The notes beneath the pieces are model-generated. The model was not told where the DNA came from, did no database searches, and saw nothing but the letters and a program-made list of their open reading frames with translations. This document shows positions 30,364-38,880 of a stretch of 54,202 bases of DNA, piece by piece. The stretch spans positions 1 to 54,202 of IMG/VR virus record IMGVR_UViG_3300036859_000099, one strand, 5' to 3'. Made by a program: the position numbers and the translations under genes. How positions within the stretch are numbered: the stretch's first letter is position 1; each line of letters starts with the position of its first letter. The DNA comes from a virus.

Positions 30364-32714
30364 TGCCGATCGAAATCGACGCCCCTGATGGCAGCATTGC
30401 CGAGTTCCCGGATGGCACTCCGCCTGATGTGATGAAGGCTGCCTTGGCTAAGAGGTATCCCAAGCCGCTGACGACAGCCGAGACGCTTGCCGATGTCGGT
30501 GACCAAGCCATCAGGGGCTTATCCAAAAGCATTGTCGGCACAGCGACGGCTCCGTACCGCTTGCTCAAGGCCGCATCCGATGAGGCGGCGGCACGCATGC
30601 ATGCCCAAGGCTACAAGTCCATCGTGCTGCCGGATGAAGCGACGCTGCCGGCGGTCGAGGAGATGGAGCTGTACAAGCCGTTTCTGAAACAGCCGGAACC
30701 GGCGAGCGTCGCTGGACGGTATGCACGGGCAGCCGGAGAGGCGGTGGGGGCCAGCGCCATCCCAGGAGCGGCCCTCACTGGTGCGGCCCCCAGGCTGGCC
30801 GCCATGGCCCCCACAACCCTTCCCAGGGCGATAGGGCAGGCAGTAGCCGCTCCTATCGCGGCGAGGCCTGGCGCGGCCGCGGTGGCCGATGTGGTCGCAT
30901 CCACTGGCGCCGGGGTGGCACAGCAAGGCGCAGAGGAGGCTGGCTTCGGCCCGCCGGGACAAGCCGTGGCCGGGATTGTGGGGGCAGTGACGCCGCTGGC
31001 ATTGGCCGGCGCCGCCCGCCGGCTGACGCGCGCTGCCAATGAGGCGGCCGCCGGCCGCGCGCCGCATGCGCAGATGGCGCAGCGCCTGGCAGCCGAGCCC
31101 GGCACCGGGGCGGGACCGACGCTGGAGGAGGTCGCAGAGAGCGTTGCCGGCGGCGCCAATCGCCAAGCCCTCGATATCCTGGGTCAGGAGATGGTGCGCA
31201 ACGAGGGGCGCGCGGGCGCGGCCGCGACAGCCACCATCGACCGGCTCATGGGCGAGCAGGGCATCACCAGGGCGACGGCTACCGGCAGGGTGCGCGAGCT
31301 TCTGCGCTCACAGGAGGGAAGCGAGCTACTGTTCGCCGAGCAGCCGGCAGTGGCGCGGGCCATCACCGAGACGCGTGGCACCCGGCCAGCGCAGCGCGGG
31401 CCGGCGGGCATCCGCGAGCTGGAGGCGCAGACGGGCCGCGTCGAGGAGGCGCGCACGCAGCGCGAGCTGGAGCGCATTGCCAATGCCTTCACGGGTGACA
31501 GCGCGGCCACCGTGCGCAACGCCGTCGCCGGCCGCATGGAGGCGCTGAGAGAGCAGCTGCGGCAGCGCTTCTCGGCACAGCCGTTCGCGCCGGGCACCAT
31601 GCAGGACGCCGATGCGCTCGTGCAGCGCATGACGCGGGCGGCACAGGCCGAATATGCTGCGACCTATGGTGGTCCGGGGCGCGCGGCAAACGTCAACTAT
31701 GGTGTGCTGCACGGACTGCTGCAGCGCATGGTGGACCGGCACCTGAACCGCATGGCGGGCCGGTCCGGAGAGCAGGCGGACGCCCTGCGGCGCGCCATCG
31801 ACGGTCTGTTCATCGAGCTTCCCACCGGGCAGCGCGTCGTCATGCCGTCGCTGCAGATGGCCCAGGACATGCGCGGCGGCATCCGCGGCATGATCAGCGG
31901 TGCCGAGCGGTCGGGCCGGAGCGACATCGTCAATACGCTGCAGCCGCTCTATAGCGACATGACCCGCATCATGGAGCGGGCCTCGCCGTCGTGGGCGCGG
32001 GCCAACAGGCGATGGGCCGACATGCGCATCGGTGAGCGTGCGCGGGAGCTCGGCGAGGCGTTCGCAGAGCGCGCCGGGCCACGCTACCGGGCAGACCTGA
32101 TCGAATTCAGGCAGCTGGCACCGGAGATGCAAGACCTCGTGCGCATCGAGTTCGCGCAGCGCCTGGTCGACAAGGTCGACAACGCCGGCGGCACGCATGA
32201 CCTGGCCAAGCTGTTCGATAAGCCGGCCATGCGGGCGGCGGTGCGCGATCTGTTCGGCAACGAGGCTTCGGTGGAGCTGTCGCGGCTCATCCGCGACAAC
32301 CAGGTCGCGACCAAGAGCTACCGCATGATGGGCGGCTCGCCGACCCAGCCGCGCCAGCAGCTGGAAGCCATGGCAACCGGAGACATTGATCTGCTGGCGG
32401 CCATCGACCAGGCCAGCGTCAGCAACTTCCGCAACGCCGCGGTGCGCTGGGTTGCCAACAAGCTGAAAGAGGGCCGCAACCGCGAGCTGGCCGGGATCGC
32501 CACGACGCCGATGCGCAATGTTCCGGCGGTGGCCGAGCACCTGGAGCGCATGCGTCGGGCGAATGCGCGCATGCGCGATGCGCAGCAGCCTCGCTATCCG
32601 CAACTGGCGCCAGCAGGCGCGCTGGCCCCGGCAACGCTGCCATACGAAGGGCAGCAGGCCGAAAGAACGCCGCGCCGACGCCTGCAGGACGCGATGAGAG
32701 GAAGCGGGCAATGA
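30363..32714 (+). CDS. large internal virion/DNA-ejection protein
   Basis: The 783-residue protein starts IEIDAPDGSIAEFPDGTPPDVMKAALAKRY, a module often found at the N-terminus of phage ejection proteins. A long Ala/Gly-rich hydrophobic region (about 120-225) that could span membranes follows, then helices (about 230-750) and a C-terminal RRRLQDAM motif (771-778). Length, composition and place fit a P22 gp16/gp20- or T7 gp16-type internal protein. The GTG at 30360 is an alternative start. Confidence 0.75.
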   Translation: MPIEIDAPDGSIAEFPDGTPPDVMKAALAKRYPKPLTTAETLADVGDQAIRGLSKSIVGTATAPYRLLKAASDEAAARMHAQGYKSIVLPDEATLPAVEEMELYKPFLKQPEPASVAGRYARAAGEAVGASAIPGAALTGAAPRLAAMAPTTLPRAIGQAVAAPIAARPGAAAVADVVASTGAGVAQQGAEEAGFGPPGQAVAGIVGAVTPLALAGAARRLTRAANEAAAGRAPHAQMAQRLAAEPGTGAGPTLEEVAESVAGGANRQALDILGQEMVRNEGRAGAAATATIDRLMGEQGITRATATGRVRELLRSQEGSELLFAEQPAVARAITETRGTRPAQRGPAGIRELEAQTGRVEEARTQRELERIANAFTGDSAATVRNAVAGRMEALREQLRQRFSAQPFAPGTMQDADALVQRMTRAAQAEYAATYGGPGRAANVNYGVLHGLLQRMVDRHLNRMAGRSGEQADALRRAIDGLFIELPTGQRVVMPSLQMAQDMRGGIRGMISGAERSGRSDIVNTLQPLYSDMTRIMERASPSWARANRRWADMRIGERARELGEAFAERAGPRYRADLIEFRQLAPEMQDLVRIEFAQRLVDKVDNAGGTHDLAKLFDKPAMRAAVRDLFGNEASVELSRLIRDNQVATKSYRMMGGSPTQPRQQLEAMATGDIDLLAAIDQASVSNFRNAAVRWVANKLKEGRNRELAGIATTPMRNVPAVAEHLERMRRANARMRDAQQPRYPQLAPAGALAPATLPYEGQQAERTPRRRLQDAMRGSGQ

Positions 32715-32953
32715 AGCTTCCCCCCATCACCAAATCTCCAGTGCCGCCCTACGATCCACTGGCCAAACAATTCGCCTCCGAGGAACTACGGCTGATCCTG
32801 GAGAAAGACCGTCTGCAAAGGGTCGGTCGATTGCCCGCCTTCTCCCGTCCGCTGGTGCCGCTCGAGGAACGGGAGAACATCGGAGCGCTCACTGGGCGCC
32901 AGCGCCTGTTGGACGCGATGATGCAGTCGGACAAGCAAATAGGGAAGGATTAG
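32711..32953 (+). CDS. small virion-module protein with C-terminal RxRLxxAM motif
   Basis: The 80-residue protein overlaps the previous stop. It is Pro-rich at the N-terminus, helical in the middle (EELRLILEKDRLQRVGRLP), and carries RQRLLDAM at 63-70 near its end. No known family. Confidence 0.6.
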   Translation: MKLPPITKSPVPPYDPLAKQFASEELRLILEKDRLQRVGRLPAFSRPLVPLEERENIGALTGRQRLLDAMMQSDKQIGKD

Positions 32954-32958
32954 CAGCC

Positions 32959-33309
32959 ATGGCATTCGAGATACCCGAAATCTTTCGCAACGGCATCGCC
33001 GGGCAACTGATGGGTGGCGGCAAGGGCGGCAGCAAGCAGCCCCCGCCGATGCGACCGCCGACCAGCCCCATGTCTGGGGCAGCTGGGCCTGGGCTAACGG
33101 GGTCTTGGGCATCTGGAGGCGCTCCCGGTGGCGGAGGCAGTCAGCCGCAGCCTGGCAGCGCCGTACCGCAGGCAACGGGTAGCTTCTTTGGGCCGCAGTC
33201 GACCGATCAGCGTCTCGCACTCATGCGGGCGATGGCGGGTCGCGCGCGGGGGCGGCCAGCGATGCCGGGCGGTACTGGCATGCCTTCAGGCGGACCACCC
33301 GGGTACTGA
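32959..33309 (+). CDS. Gly/Pro-rich virion-module protein
   Basis: The 116-residue protein starts MAFEIPEIFRNGIAGQLMGG, then is a disordered Gly/Pro/Ser/Gln region. Near the end QRLALMRAM is a looser version of the shared terminal motif. No enzyme motif. It ends just before the convergent HNH gene. Confidence 0.55.
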   Translation: MAFEIPEIFRNGIAGQLMGGGKGGSKQPPPMRPPTSPMSGAAGPGLTGSWASGGAPGGGGSQPQPGSAVPQATGSFFGPQSTDQRLALMRAMAGRARGRPAMPGGTGMPSGGPPGY

Positions 33310-33313
33310 GATG

Positions 33314-34156
33314 CTAGGCCTCGCGCTCACGTTTGGCGGCATTCAAACGCCGCATCTTGGCGTTCTGGCACGTGCGACAGCACCGAGTGCCATCCGGCGA
33401 CACGTAGGTGTTGGCGACCGTGTACTCGTGGCCGTACTTGCAATGCGTGCGGCGCTTCTGGCGCTCGGAGAACTCGCCGCTTCTGCGCTTCGCAAGCTCT
33501 TCGCGGTCGAGGTCGTAGGTGTGGACGGGCTTGCCTTCTGCGCGGAGCCCATCACGTCGAACGCGGGCATCCTCTCTCGCGCACGTGAGGCATTCCTTGC
33601 ACCTTCGGTTGTATCTCTTGACGACGTTATCAGGGGTGAGTGCATGCCCGTTGGAGCAATGTGTGCGCGCGCTGATGCGCATTTCCCCACCACGCTTCCA
33701 TCCCCGCAGTTGCATCTCGGTTGGTGGCAGGGTCTTCGGCCGACCGCCCTTCCTGTGCGTTGGGGCAAGCACCTCCGCAAGGGACAGACCAAGGCGCGCA
33801 CGATTGATAATCGTTCCTGTGACCAGACCAGATTGCTCCGCAAGGTCGAAGGCCACGTATTCCCGTCCCTCGACGGTGACGCGCCTAGTGCGGCGCTGGT
33901 TCTTGTTCTGATCGCTGTGGGTGGCCCACCGGCAGTTACCCGGCTCGTAGTGGCCGTTGGCATCGCGACGGTCGAGCGTCATGCCAAGCGGTCGCGGCGA
34001 CATGTCGGCCTCGAAGTTCTTGAATGTCTGCCACCGCTCGCAGACGCGGATGCCGCGCGCTCCGTACCACTCATAACTTGGGTGGCTCGGGCTTTCACAG
34101 CGGTATCGCATTTGCTGCCAAGTCACGAACAAAGGCGGTCTGATCTTGTGAGGCAT
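33314..34156 (-). CDS. HNH-type homing endonuclease with two C-terminal zinc modules
   Basis: The only minus-strand gene inside the late operon. The 280-residue protein has an N-terminal nuclease of the type W..M..RC ... YGARGI.VCERW ... DRRDANGHYEPGNCRWAT. A middle region with an HTH-like stretch (AEQSGLVTGTIINRARLG) follows, then two zinc modules: THCSNGHALTPDNV ... CKECLTC and THCKYGHEYTVANT ... CCRTC. It is inserted between ejection and tail genes. A shortened relative lies at 35039. Confidence 0.78.
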   Translation of the reverse strand: MPHKIRPPLFVTWQQMRYRCESPSHPSYEWYGARGIRVCERWQTFKNFEADMSPRPLGMTLDRRDANGHYEPGNCRWATHSDQNKNQRRTRRVTVEGREYVAFDLAEQSGLVTGTIINRARLGLSLAEVLAPTHRKGGRPKTLPPTEMQLRGWKRGGEMRISARTHCSNGHALTPDNVVKRYNRRCKECLTCAREDARVRRDGLRAEGKPVHTYDLDREELAKRRSGEFSERQKRRTHCKYGHEYTVANTYVSPDGTRCCRTCQNAKMRRLNAAKREREA

Positions 34157-34223
34157 TGTGCCCTCCGTCGGTTTGATCCGTTATGCGTACCACGAGACGG
34201 ATCGAACATCAAGGGAGAGCGAA

Positions 34224-35039
34224 ATGTCCCGTAACGGCTCAGGCCAAATGGCGATTTTGAATTCGTTCACGCCGAACACGGTAATGTCGGCTACTGCAGT
34301 TAATGCGAATTTTTCTGATTGCGGCACGGAGATCACGGGCTCGCTGGCGCGTGATGGCCAGTCGTCGATGTCGGGGCAGATGAAGGTGATCGACGGCAGC
34401 GCCGGGGCGCCGGGCATCGCCTTCGGCAACGACACCAATACGGGATTCCGGCGCGCTAGTGCCGACGAGATGCGCTGGGTGGCGGGTGGCGTCGATCGCT
34501 TCTTTGTCGACAGCGCCGGCAAGGCCTGGCAGCTCGGTGCCATGGACGTAGCAGGCGCTCTCAACTTGCAAGGCGCGCTATCCGGTGCGGGCGTCCCCGA
34601 CTTGGCTGCCATCGAAGCCCTGACGGGCGTCGGGGCGTTGCGACGCACGGGCATCAACACCTGGGCGCTCGATAACGGCACCACCAACCTGTGCTTGATC
34701 AAGAGCAGCAACGGCGTCGCGCTGGCGGCTGGCATCATCGGCGACATCGAGGTGCATCACGCCGCCACCATTACCGCAGTCACGATGCTGGCCGATCAGT
34801 CAGGTTCTGCGGTGGTCGATATCTGGAAAGACAGCTACGCGAACTTTCCGCCGACTGTCGCCGATACCATCACCGCCGCCGCGAAGCCAACCATCAGTGC
34901 TGCCACCAAGAGCACGGATAGCACGCTGACGGGTTGGACTACCTCAGTTGCGGCTGGAGACATCCTGCGCTTCAATCTCGACAGCGTCGCCACCATCACG
35001 CGGCTCGGCATTTTCCTGACCATCAAGCGGTACACGTGA
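34224..35039 (+). CDS. tail fibre/spike-like protein, paralog 1
   Basis: The ATG at 34224 follows GGGAGAG. The 271-residue protein starts MSRNGSGQMAILNSF, a form typical of phage tail fibre N-termini, with GSLARDGQSSMSGQMKV and GIAFGNDTNTGFRR, which recur in tail proteins. The C-terminal 95 residues form a beta-rich domain (LADQSGSAVVDIWKDSYANF ... RFNLDSVATITRLGIFL). The gene at 35235 is a tandem paralog over its whole length. Confidence 0.75.
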   Translation: MSRNGSGQMAILNSFTPNTVMSATAVNANFSDCGTEITGSLARDGQSSMSGQMKVIDGSAGAPGIAFGNDTNTGFRRASADEMRWVAGGVDRFFVDSAGKAWQLGAMDVAGALNLQGALSGAGVPDLAAIEALTGVGALRRTGINTWALDNGTTNLCLIKSSNGVALAAGIIGDIEVHHAATITAVTMLADQSGSAVVDIWKDSYANFPPTVADTITAAAKPTISAATKSTDSTLTGWTTSVAAGDILRFNLDSVATITRLGIFLTIKRYT

Positions 35040-35233
35040 TGCCGAGAAACGATCCAGACAAGCCGCTCTACGCCAGCTGGAGCAGTATGCGCGCTCGCAC
35101 ACACTGCAGCCGTGGACACGAGTTCACAGAGGCCAACACCAGAATAACCCCGGATGGCTGGAGGAACTGCCGCGCATGCCATGCCGCCAAGATGCGGCGT
35201 CGCGCGGCTGCCAGAAGAGCAATGGGAGGCTGA
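35039..35233 (+). CDS. miniature HNH remnant (zinc module only)
   Basis: This 64-residue product starts in a GTGATG overlap with the tail gene stop. Residues 9-20 (PLYASWSSMRAR) match the beginning of the 280-residue endonuclease (PLFVTWQQMRYR). The sequence then jumps to a match with that protein's last zinc module (RTHCSRGHEFTEANT ... CRACHAAKMRR). It looks like an internally deleted copy without the HNH centre. It may be a remnant or a small DNA-binding protein. Confidence 0.6.
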   Translation: MPRNDPDKPLYASWSSMRARTHCSRGHEFTEANTRITPDGWRNCRACHAAKMRRRAAARRAMGG

Positions 35234-35234
35234 C

Positions 35235-36044
35235 ATTCCACGCAACGGTGCCGGGGTGTTCGCCGTGCTGAACCCGATCCTGGTCGGGGCGCTCAGGTCA
35301 TCGTCCAAGGTGAACCAGGACTTCACCGACATGGGCGACGAGATCACCAACACGCTGCCGATCGATGGCCAGGCCGGCATGACCGGACAGCTCAAGGCTG
35401 CCGACGGCAGTCAGCTGCTGCCCGGCATCGGCTTCGCCAACGATACGAATACGGGCTTTCGACGCACGGGCATCGACGGCATGGCTTGGGTTGGCGGCGG
35501 ACAAGATCGCGCAACCATGGACGCGGACGGCGAGCTGGCACTGCTGGGCGCCTCCGATGTTGCCGGAGCCTTTGTGCAAAACGGCCCCTTCACAGGCACC
35601 AACGATGTCGCCGCCTTGGAAGCCCTGGCGAGCACCGGACTGACGCGACGTATCGCCGACAACACGTGGTCGCAGGATGACGGCACCACGGAAATCCCCC
35701 TGATCTGGTCGGTCGGCGGCAGCGTCCTGCCGACCGGCATCATCGCCGATATGCAAGTGCCGTTCGCTTGCACCATCACTGGCGTTGCTCTGCTGGCGGA
35801 TCAATCCGGCTCCATCGTGGTCGACATCTGGAAAGACACCTACGCCAATTATCCACCAACGGTGGCTGACACCATCACGGCGAGCGCCAAGCCGACGCTG
35901 TCGAGCGCCACGAAGTACACTGACACCACGCTCACGGGCTGGACGACAGCGCTCGCGGCTGGCGACATCTTGCGCTTCAACCTCGACAGCATCAGCACCA
36001 TCACGCGCCTGGCGATCATCCTCAAGGTGAGGCGATATCCCTGA
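35235..36044 (+). CDS. tail fibre/spike-like protein, paralog 2; probable ATT start
   Basis: Alignment with paralog 1 (MSRNGSG against IPRNGAG) puts the first residue at the ATT at 35235, 5 bases after GGGAGG. The nearest in-frame ATG, 54 bp upstream, lies inside the zinc-module gene. The 269-residue protein shares GIGFANDTNTGFRR and a closely similar C-terminal domain (LADQSGSIVVDIWKDTYANY). It is either initiated at ATT or carries an upstream extension. Confidence 0.7.
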   Translation: MPRNGAGVFAVLNPILVGALRSSSKVNQDFTDMGDEITNTLPIDGQAGMTGQLKAADGSQLLPGIGFANDTNTGFRRTGIDGMAWVGGGQDRATMDADGELALLGASDVAGAFVQNGPFTGTNDVAALEALASTGLTRRIADNTWSQDDGTTEIPLIWSVGGSVLPTGIIADMQVPFACTITGVALLADQSGSIVVDIWKDTYANYPPTVADTITASAKPTLSSATKYTDTTLTGWTTALAAGDILRFNLDSISTITRLAIILKVRRYP

Positions 36045-37825
36045 TGTCGTCATCAACCAAAGTTCGGATCATCGCCGCCGGCACGCAATTCATCGTGCCG
36101 CTGGATTGGAACTCGGCCAACAACACCATTGAGGTCATCGGCGCCGGCGGTGGCGGTCAGACCAACAACAGTGGCGGTGGTGGCGGTGGTGGTGGCGCCT
36201 ACAGCTCGCTCTCCAATCTTGCGCTCACGCCGGGCGCGGTCGTGTTCATCAACGTCCCCGCTGGCGGCGCACTCGGCACGGCGGGCGGCGATACCTGGGT
36301 CAACAAGACCACCAACGCGGCGCCGAGCTCAGTCGCTGACGGCTGTCTTGCCAAGGGCGGCGCCGGTGCCTCGACCGTCACGGGCGGCGCCGGTGGCGCG
36401 GCGGCTTCCGGCGTGGGCACTGTCACGACCTCGGGCGGGGCCGGCGGCAACTCCGGCAACGCCGTTTCGACCGGCGGCGGCGGTGGCGGCGGCTCGGCTG
36501 CCGGTCCACATGGGGCCGGCAAGACCGGCGGCAACGGCTCCACCGACGCCAGCGGCGGCGCAGGTGGCGGGGGTGGAGGTGCGGACAACGGATCGAACGG
36601 CGCCAACGCGGTCACCACCACATTCGGAGCTGGCGGCAACAATCGGCTGGGAGCGGGCGGCGGTGCTACCAGCGGCGCCAATGGCTCGTCCGGTGGCGGC
36701 GGCGCCGGCGGCAATGGCTCCAGCGGTGGAGCCGGAGACCCCGGCGGAAACGGGTCTAGCGAGACGGTGTGGACCGATACTATCTCAGGCAGCACCGCAG
36801 GGCCTGGCTCCGGAGGTGGAGGAGGCGGCGGCTCTGACGTCAATCTGGGTAGCACCGGCGGCTCCGGCGACGCCGCCGGTGGCGGTGGCGGAGGTAGTGG
36901 TGGCGTCGGTGGTGTCGGCGCCGCCGGAGCCAGAGGCGTCATCATCCTAACCTGGACCACGGTTGTCGACGCCATCACGGTCTTTCTGACCTCGGGCAGC
37001 AGCTACGCGCTGCCGGCTGACTGGAATGCTTCGGCCAATCTCATTCACTGCATCGGCGGCGGGGCGGGGCGGAATGACAATACGGTTGATGGTCTTGGCG
37101 GTGGTGGCGGCGGCGCCTACTCGCTGAAGAGCAACGTCAACCCAACGAGCCCCGTCAGCTACGCCATCGGCGCCGCAGGCTCTGCCGGCGTGGCAGGCGG
37201 CGACACCTGGTTCAACGGCGCGTCGCTGGCGGCGTCCTCGTGCGGCGCCAAGGGCGGCGGCATCGGCAACGGTGGCACTGGCGGTGCGTCGGCATCCGGG
37301 ATCGGTGATGTCAAGCTGTCGGGCGGCAACGGTGGTGCCAATTTCCAGAACCCAGGCGCTGGCGGCGGTGGTGCGGCTGGACCCTATGGCGCCGGCAAGA
37401 ACGGTGCCGCAGGCGGCGCTAATCCGGCCGGTGGCGGCGGTGGCGGCTCACAGGGTGGTACGGCTGGCAGCAGCGGCAGCGGCGGCGTCGGCGGGCTCTC
37501 GGGAACGGCCGGCGGCGTCGCCTCGGGTGGTGCTGGATCGAACGGCTCCGGTGGCGGCGGGGGTTTTGGCGATAGCACGGCAGGTGGCGTCGGTGGCGCG
37601 GGTGCCAAGACCTGGAAGCAGACCTCGGACAATGCCACCGCTGGTCCCGGCGGTGGCGCCGGTGGCGGTGGCGGCTCGTCTGCCGGCACGCGTGGCGCCG
37701 GTGGCGCGGGCGGTCTTTACGGCGGCGCGGGTGGCGGTGGCGGATCGGGCGGCGCCGGCACGCAAGGGCTGATCGTCATCGAGTACATCACTGCCGTCAC
37801 TCTTTTTGCGGCAACCATTGGATAG
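36044..37825 (+). CDS. glycine-rich adhesin with two repeated modules
   Basis: The 593-residue protein has two similar halves. Each starts with a short beta segment (RIIAAGTQFIVPLDWNSANN; FLTSGSSYALPADWNASANL), continues as a long Gly/Ala/Ser/Asn region with many GGGG blocks, and ends with a strand (ARGVIILTW; TQGLIVIEY). This resembles the polyglycine-helix sandwich of gp38-type phage adhesins, so it is a strong candidate for the receptor-binding protein. It follows the two tail paralogs directly. Confidence 0.65.
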   Translation: MSSSTKVRIIAAGTQFIVPLDWNSANNTIEVIGAGGGGQTNNSGGGGGGGGAYSSLSNLALTPGAVVFINVPAGGALGTAGGDTWVNKTTNAAPSSVADGCLAKGGAGASTVTGGAGGAAASGVGTVTTSGGAGGNSGNAVSTGGGGGGGSAAGPHGAGKTGGNGSTDASGGAGGGGGGADNGSNGANAVTTTFGAGGNNRLGAGGGATSGANGSSGGGGAGGNGSSGGAGDPGGNGSSETVWTDTISGSTAGPGSGGGGGGGSDVNLGSTGGSGDAAGGGGGGSGGVGGVGAAGARGVIILTWTTVVDAITVFLTSGSSYALPADWNASANLIHCIGGGAGRNDNTVDGLGGGGGGAYSLKSNVNPTSPVSYAIGAAGSAGVAGGDTWFNGASLAASSCGAKGGGIGNGGTGGASASGIGDVKLSGGNGGANFQNPGAGGGGAAGPYGAGKNGAAGGANPAGGGGGGSQGGTAGSSGSGGVGGLSGTAGGVASGGAGSNGSGGGGGFGDSTAGGVGGAGAKTWKQTSDNATAGPGGGAGGGGGSSAGTRGAGGAGGLYGGAGGGGGSGGAGTQGLIVIEYITAVTLFAATIG

Positions 37826-37836
37826 GAGACTGACCA

Positions 37837-38739
37837 ATGGCCGCTCCAGTTGAAGGCAACGTCTGGAACCGCAACAACTCGTCGTGGCGGCGGCTGGTCG
37901 ACAGCGCCACGGTGACGTGGGACTTCGGCACCAACCACGAGGCGAAGGCCAACGCCAACGTCACGCCAGCCGACAATTCGATCACCAATGCCAAGCTGGC
38001 CGACATGGCGCAGTCGACCATCAAAGGGCGAGCGGCTGGAGCAGGCACGGGCGATCCGACAGACCTGACGGCAGCCCAAGCGACGGCCATCCTCGATGTC
38101 GTTGTCGGCGACGCCGGTGCGGGCGGCACCAAGGGGTTGGCTCCTGCGCCGGGGGCTGGAGATGCCGCAGCGGGCAAGTTCTTAAAGGCGGACGCCACGT
38201 ATGCGGTGCCCCCGGCCGGCGCACTTGTGCTCATCCAAACCCAGGCGGCAAGCGCATCGGCCCAGCTCGATTTCGAGACCGGGCTCAACGACACCTACGA
38301 CGCCTTCGAGCTGCGCTTCTCCAGCCTCGTGCCTGACACCGACCAAGTGCAATTGCAGCTTCAGGTCAAGGTTGGCGGCTCCTATCAGACGACGGGCTAC
38401 TTGGCTGGAATCTTCGCTGTCACAAGCGCCGCCAGCACTGCAGCCGGCAGCAGTACGGCGGCCATCCTGGTAAATCGCGCCAGCGATGCCGGCGGGGTTG
38501 GCAACGCGTCGGGGGAGAACATCTCTGGTGTTGCGCGCTTCAGCAACCCAGAAGGCACCACCAACCTTATGATGGTCGAGGTGCAAAGCGCACATCGAAG
38601 AGCGGATGCGGCCGGCGAAAGCGCTTTCGGCGGTGGCTTCTATAACACGGCCGGCGCGGTCACTGGCATTCGGGTGAAGTTCGACTCCGGCAACATCGCC
38701 TCGGGCCGAGTGTCACTGTACGGGCTGGCAAAGTCATGA
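37837..38739 (+). CDS. tail fibre-like protein
   Basis: The 300-residue protein follows GGAGA. The N-terminal part has a VTPADNSITNAKLADMAQSTIKGR stretch, common in phage tail fibres as a repeated trimeric segment. The C-terminal 165 residues form a beta-sandwich-like domain ending VKFDSGNIASGRVSLYGLAKS, seen at tips of fibres. A second copy of this end lies just downstream (38786-38863). Confidence 0.72.
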   Translation: MAAPVEGNVWNRNNSSWRRLVDSATVTWDFGTNHEAKANANVTPADNSITNAKLADMAQSTIKGRAAGAGTGDPTDLTAAQATAILDVVVGDAGAGGTKGLAPAPGAGDAAAGKFLKADATYAVPPAGALVLIQTQAASASAQLDFETGLNDTYDAFELRFSSLVPDTDQVQLQLQVKVGGSYQTTGYLAGIFAVTSAASTAAGSSTAAILVNRASDAGGVGNASGENISGVARFSNPEGTTNLMMVEVQSAHRRADAAGESAFGGGFYNTAGAVTGIRVKFDSGNIASGRVSLYGLAKS

Positions 38740-38785
38740 GGTGGCGCGCCGAGGAGGAAGCGGCTGCGCGCGAACGACAGCGCAA

Positions 38786-38863
38786 GACACCGATGCGGTC
38801 CGGTTCCTCTTTGAGAGCGGCAACATCGCGTCCGGCGACTACGCCGTATATGGGCTGGCCTAA
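38786..38863 (+). pseudogene. remnant of a second tail-fibre C-terminus
   Basis: Between the tail gene and the endolysin, one frame reads DTDAVRFLFESGNIASGDYA then VYGLA and a stop. This matches the end of the preceding protein (VKFDSGNIASGRVSLYGLAKS). No start or upstream body remains. It is what an exchanged or duplicated fibre tip would leave behind. Confidence 0.65.
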
Positions 38864-38880
38864 AAGGAGGCAAAACCTGG

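Noticed and set aside
33128-34234. Plus-strand frame of 368 codons over 33128-34234
   Set aside because: It lies opposite the zinc-module HNH gene, which has clear motifs on the minus strand.
36199-36978. Antisense Pro-rich frame opposite the glycine-rich adhesin
   Set aside because: GGN codons read backward give Pro/Ala codons; it is a mirror of the Gly-rich gene.
36044-37825. Glycine-rich region as an assembly artefact
   Set aside because: The frame stays open through two non-identical modules with ordered strands at both ends, so it looks like a true gene.
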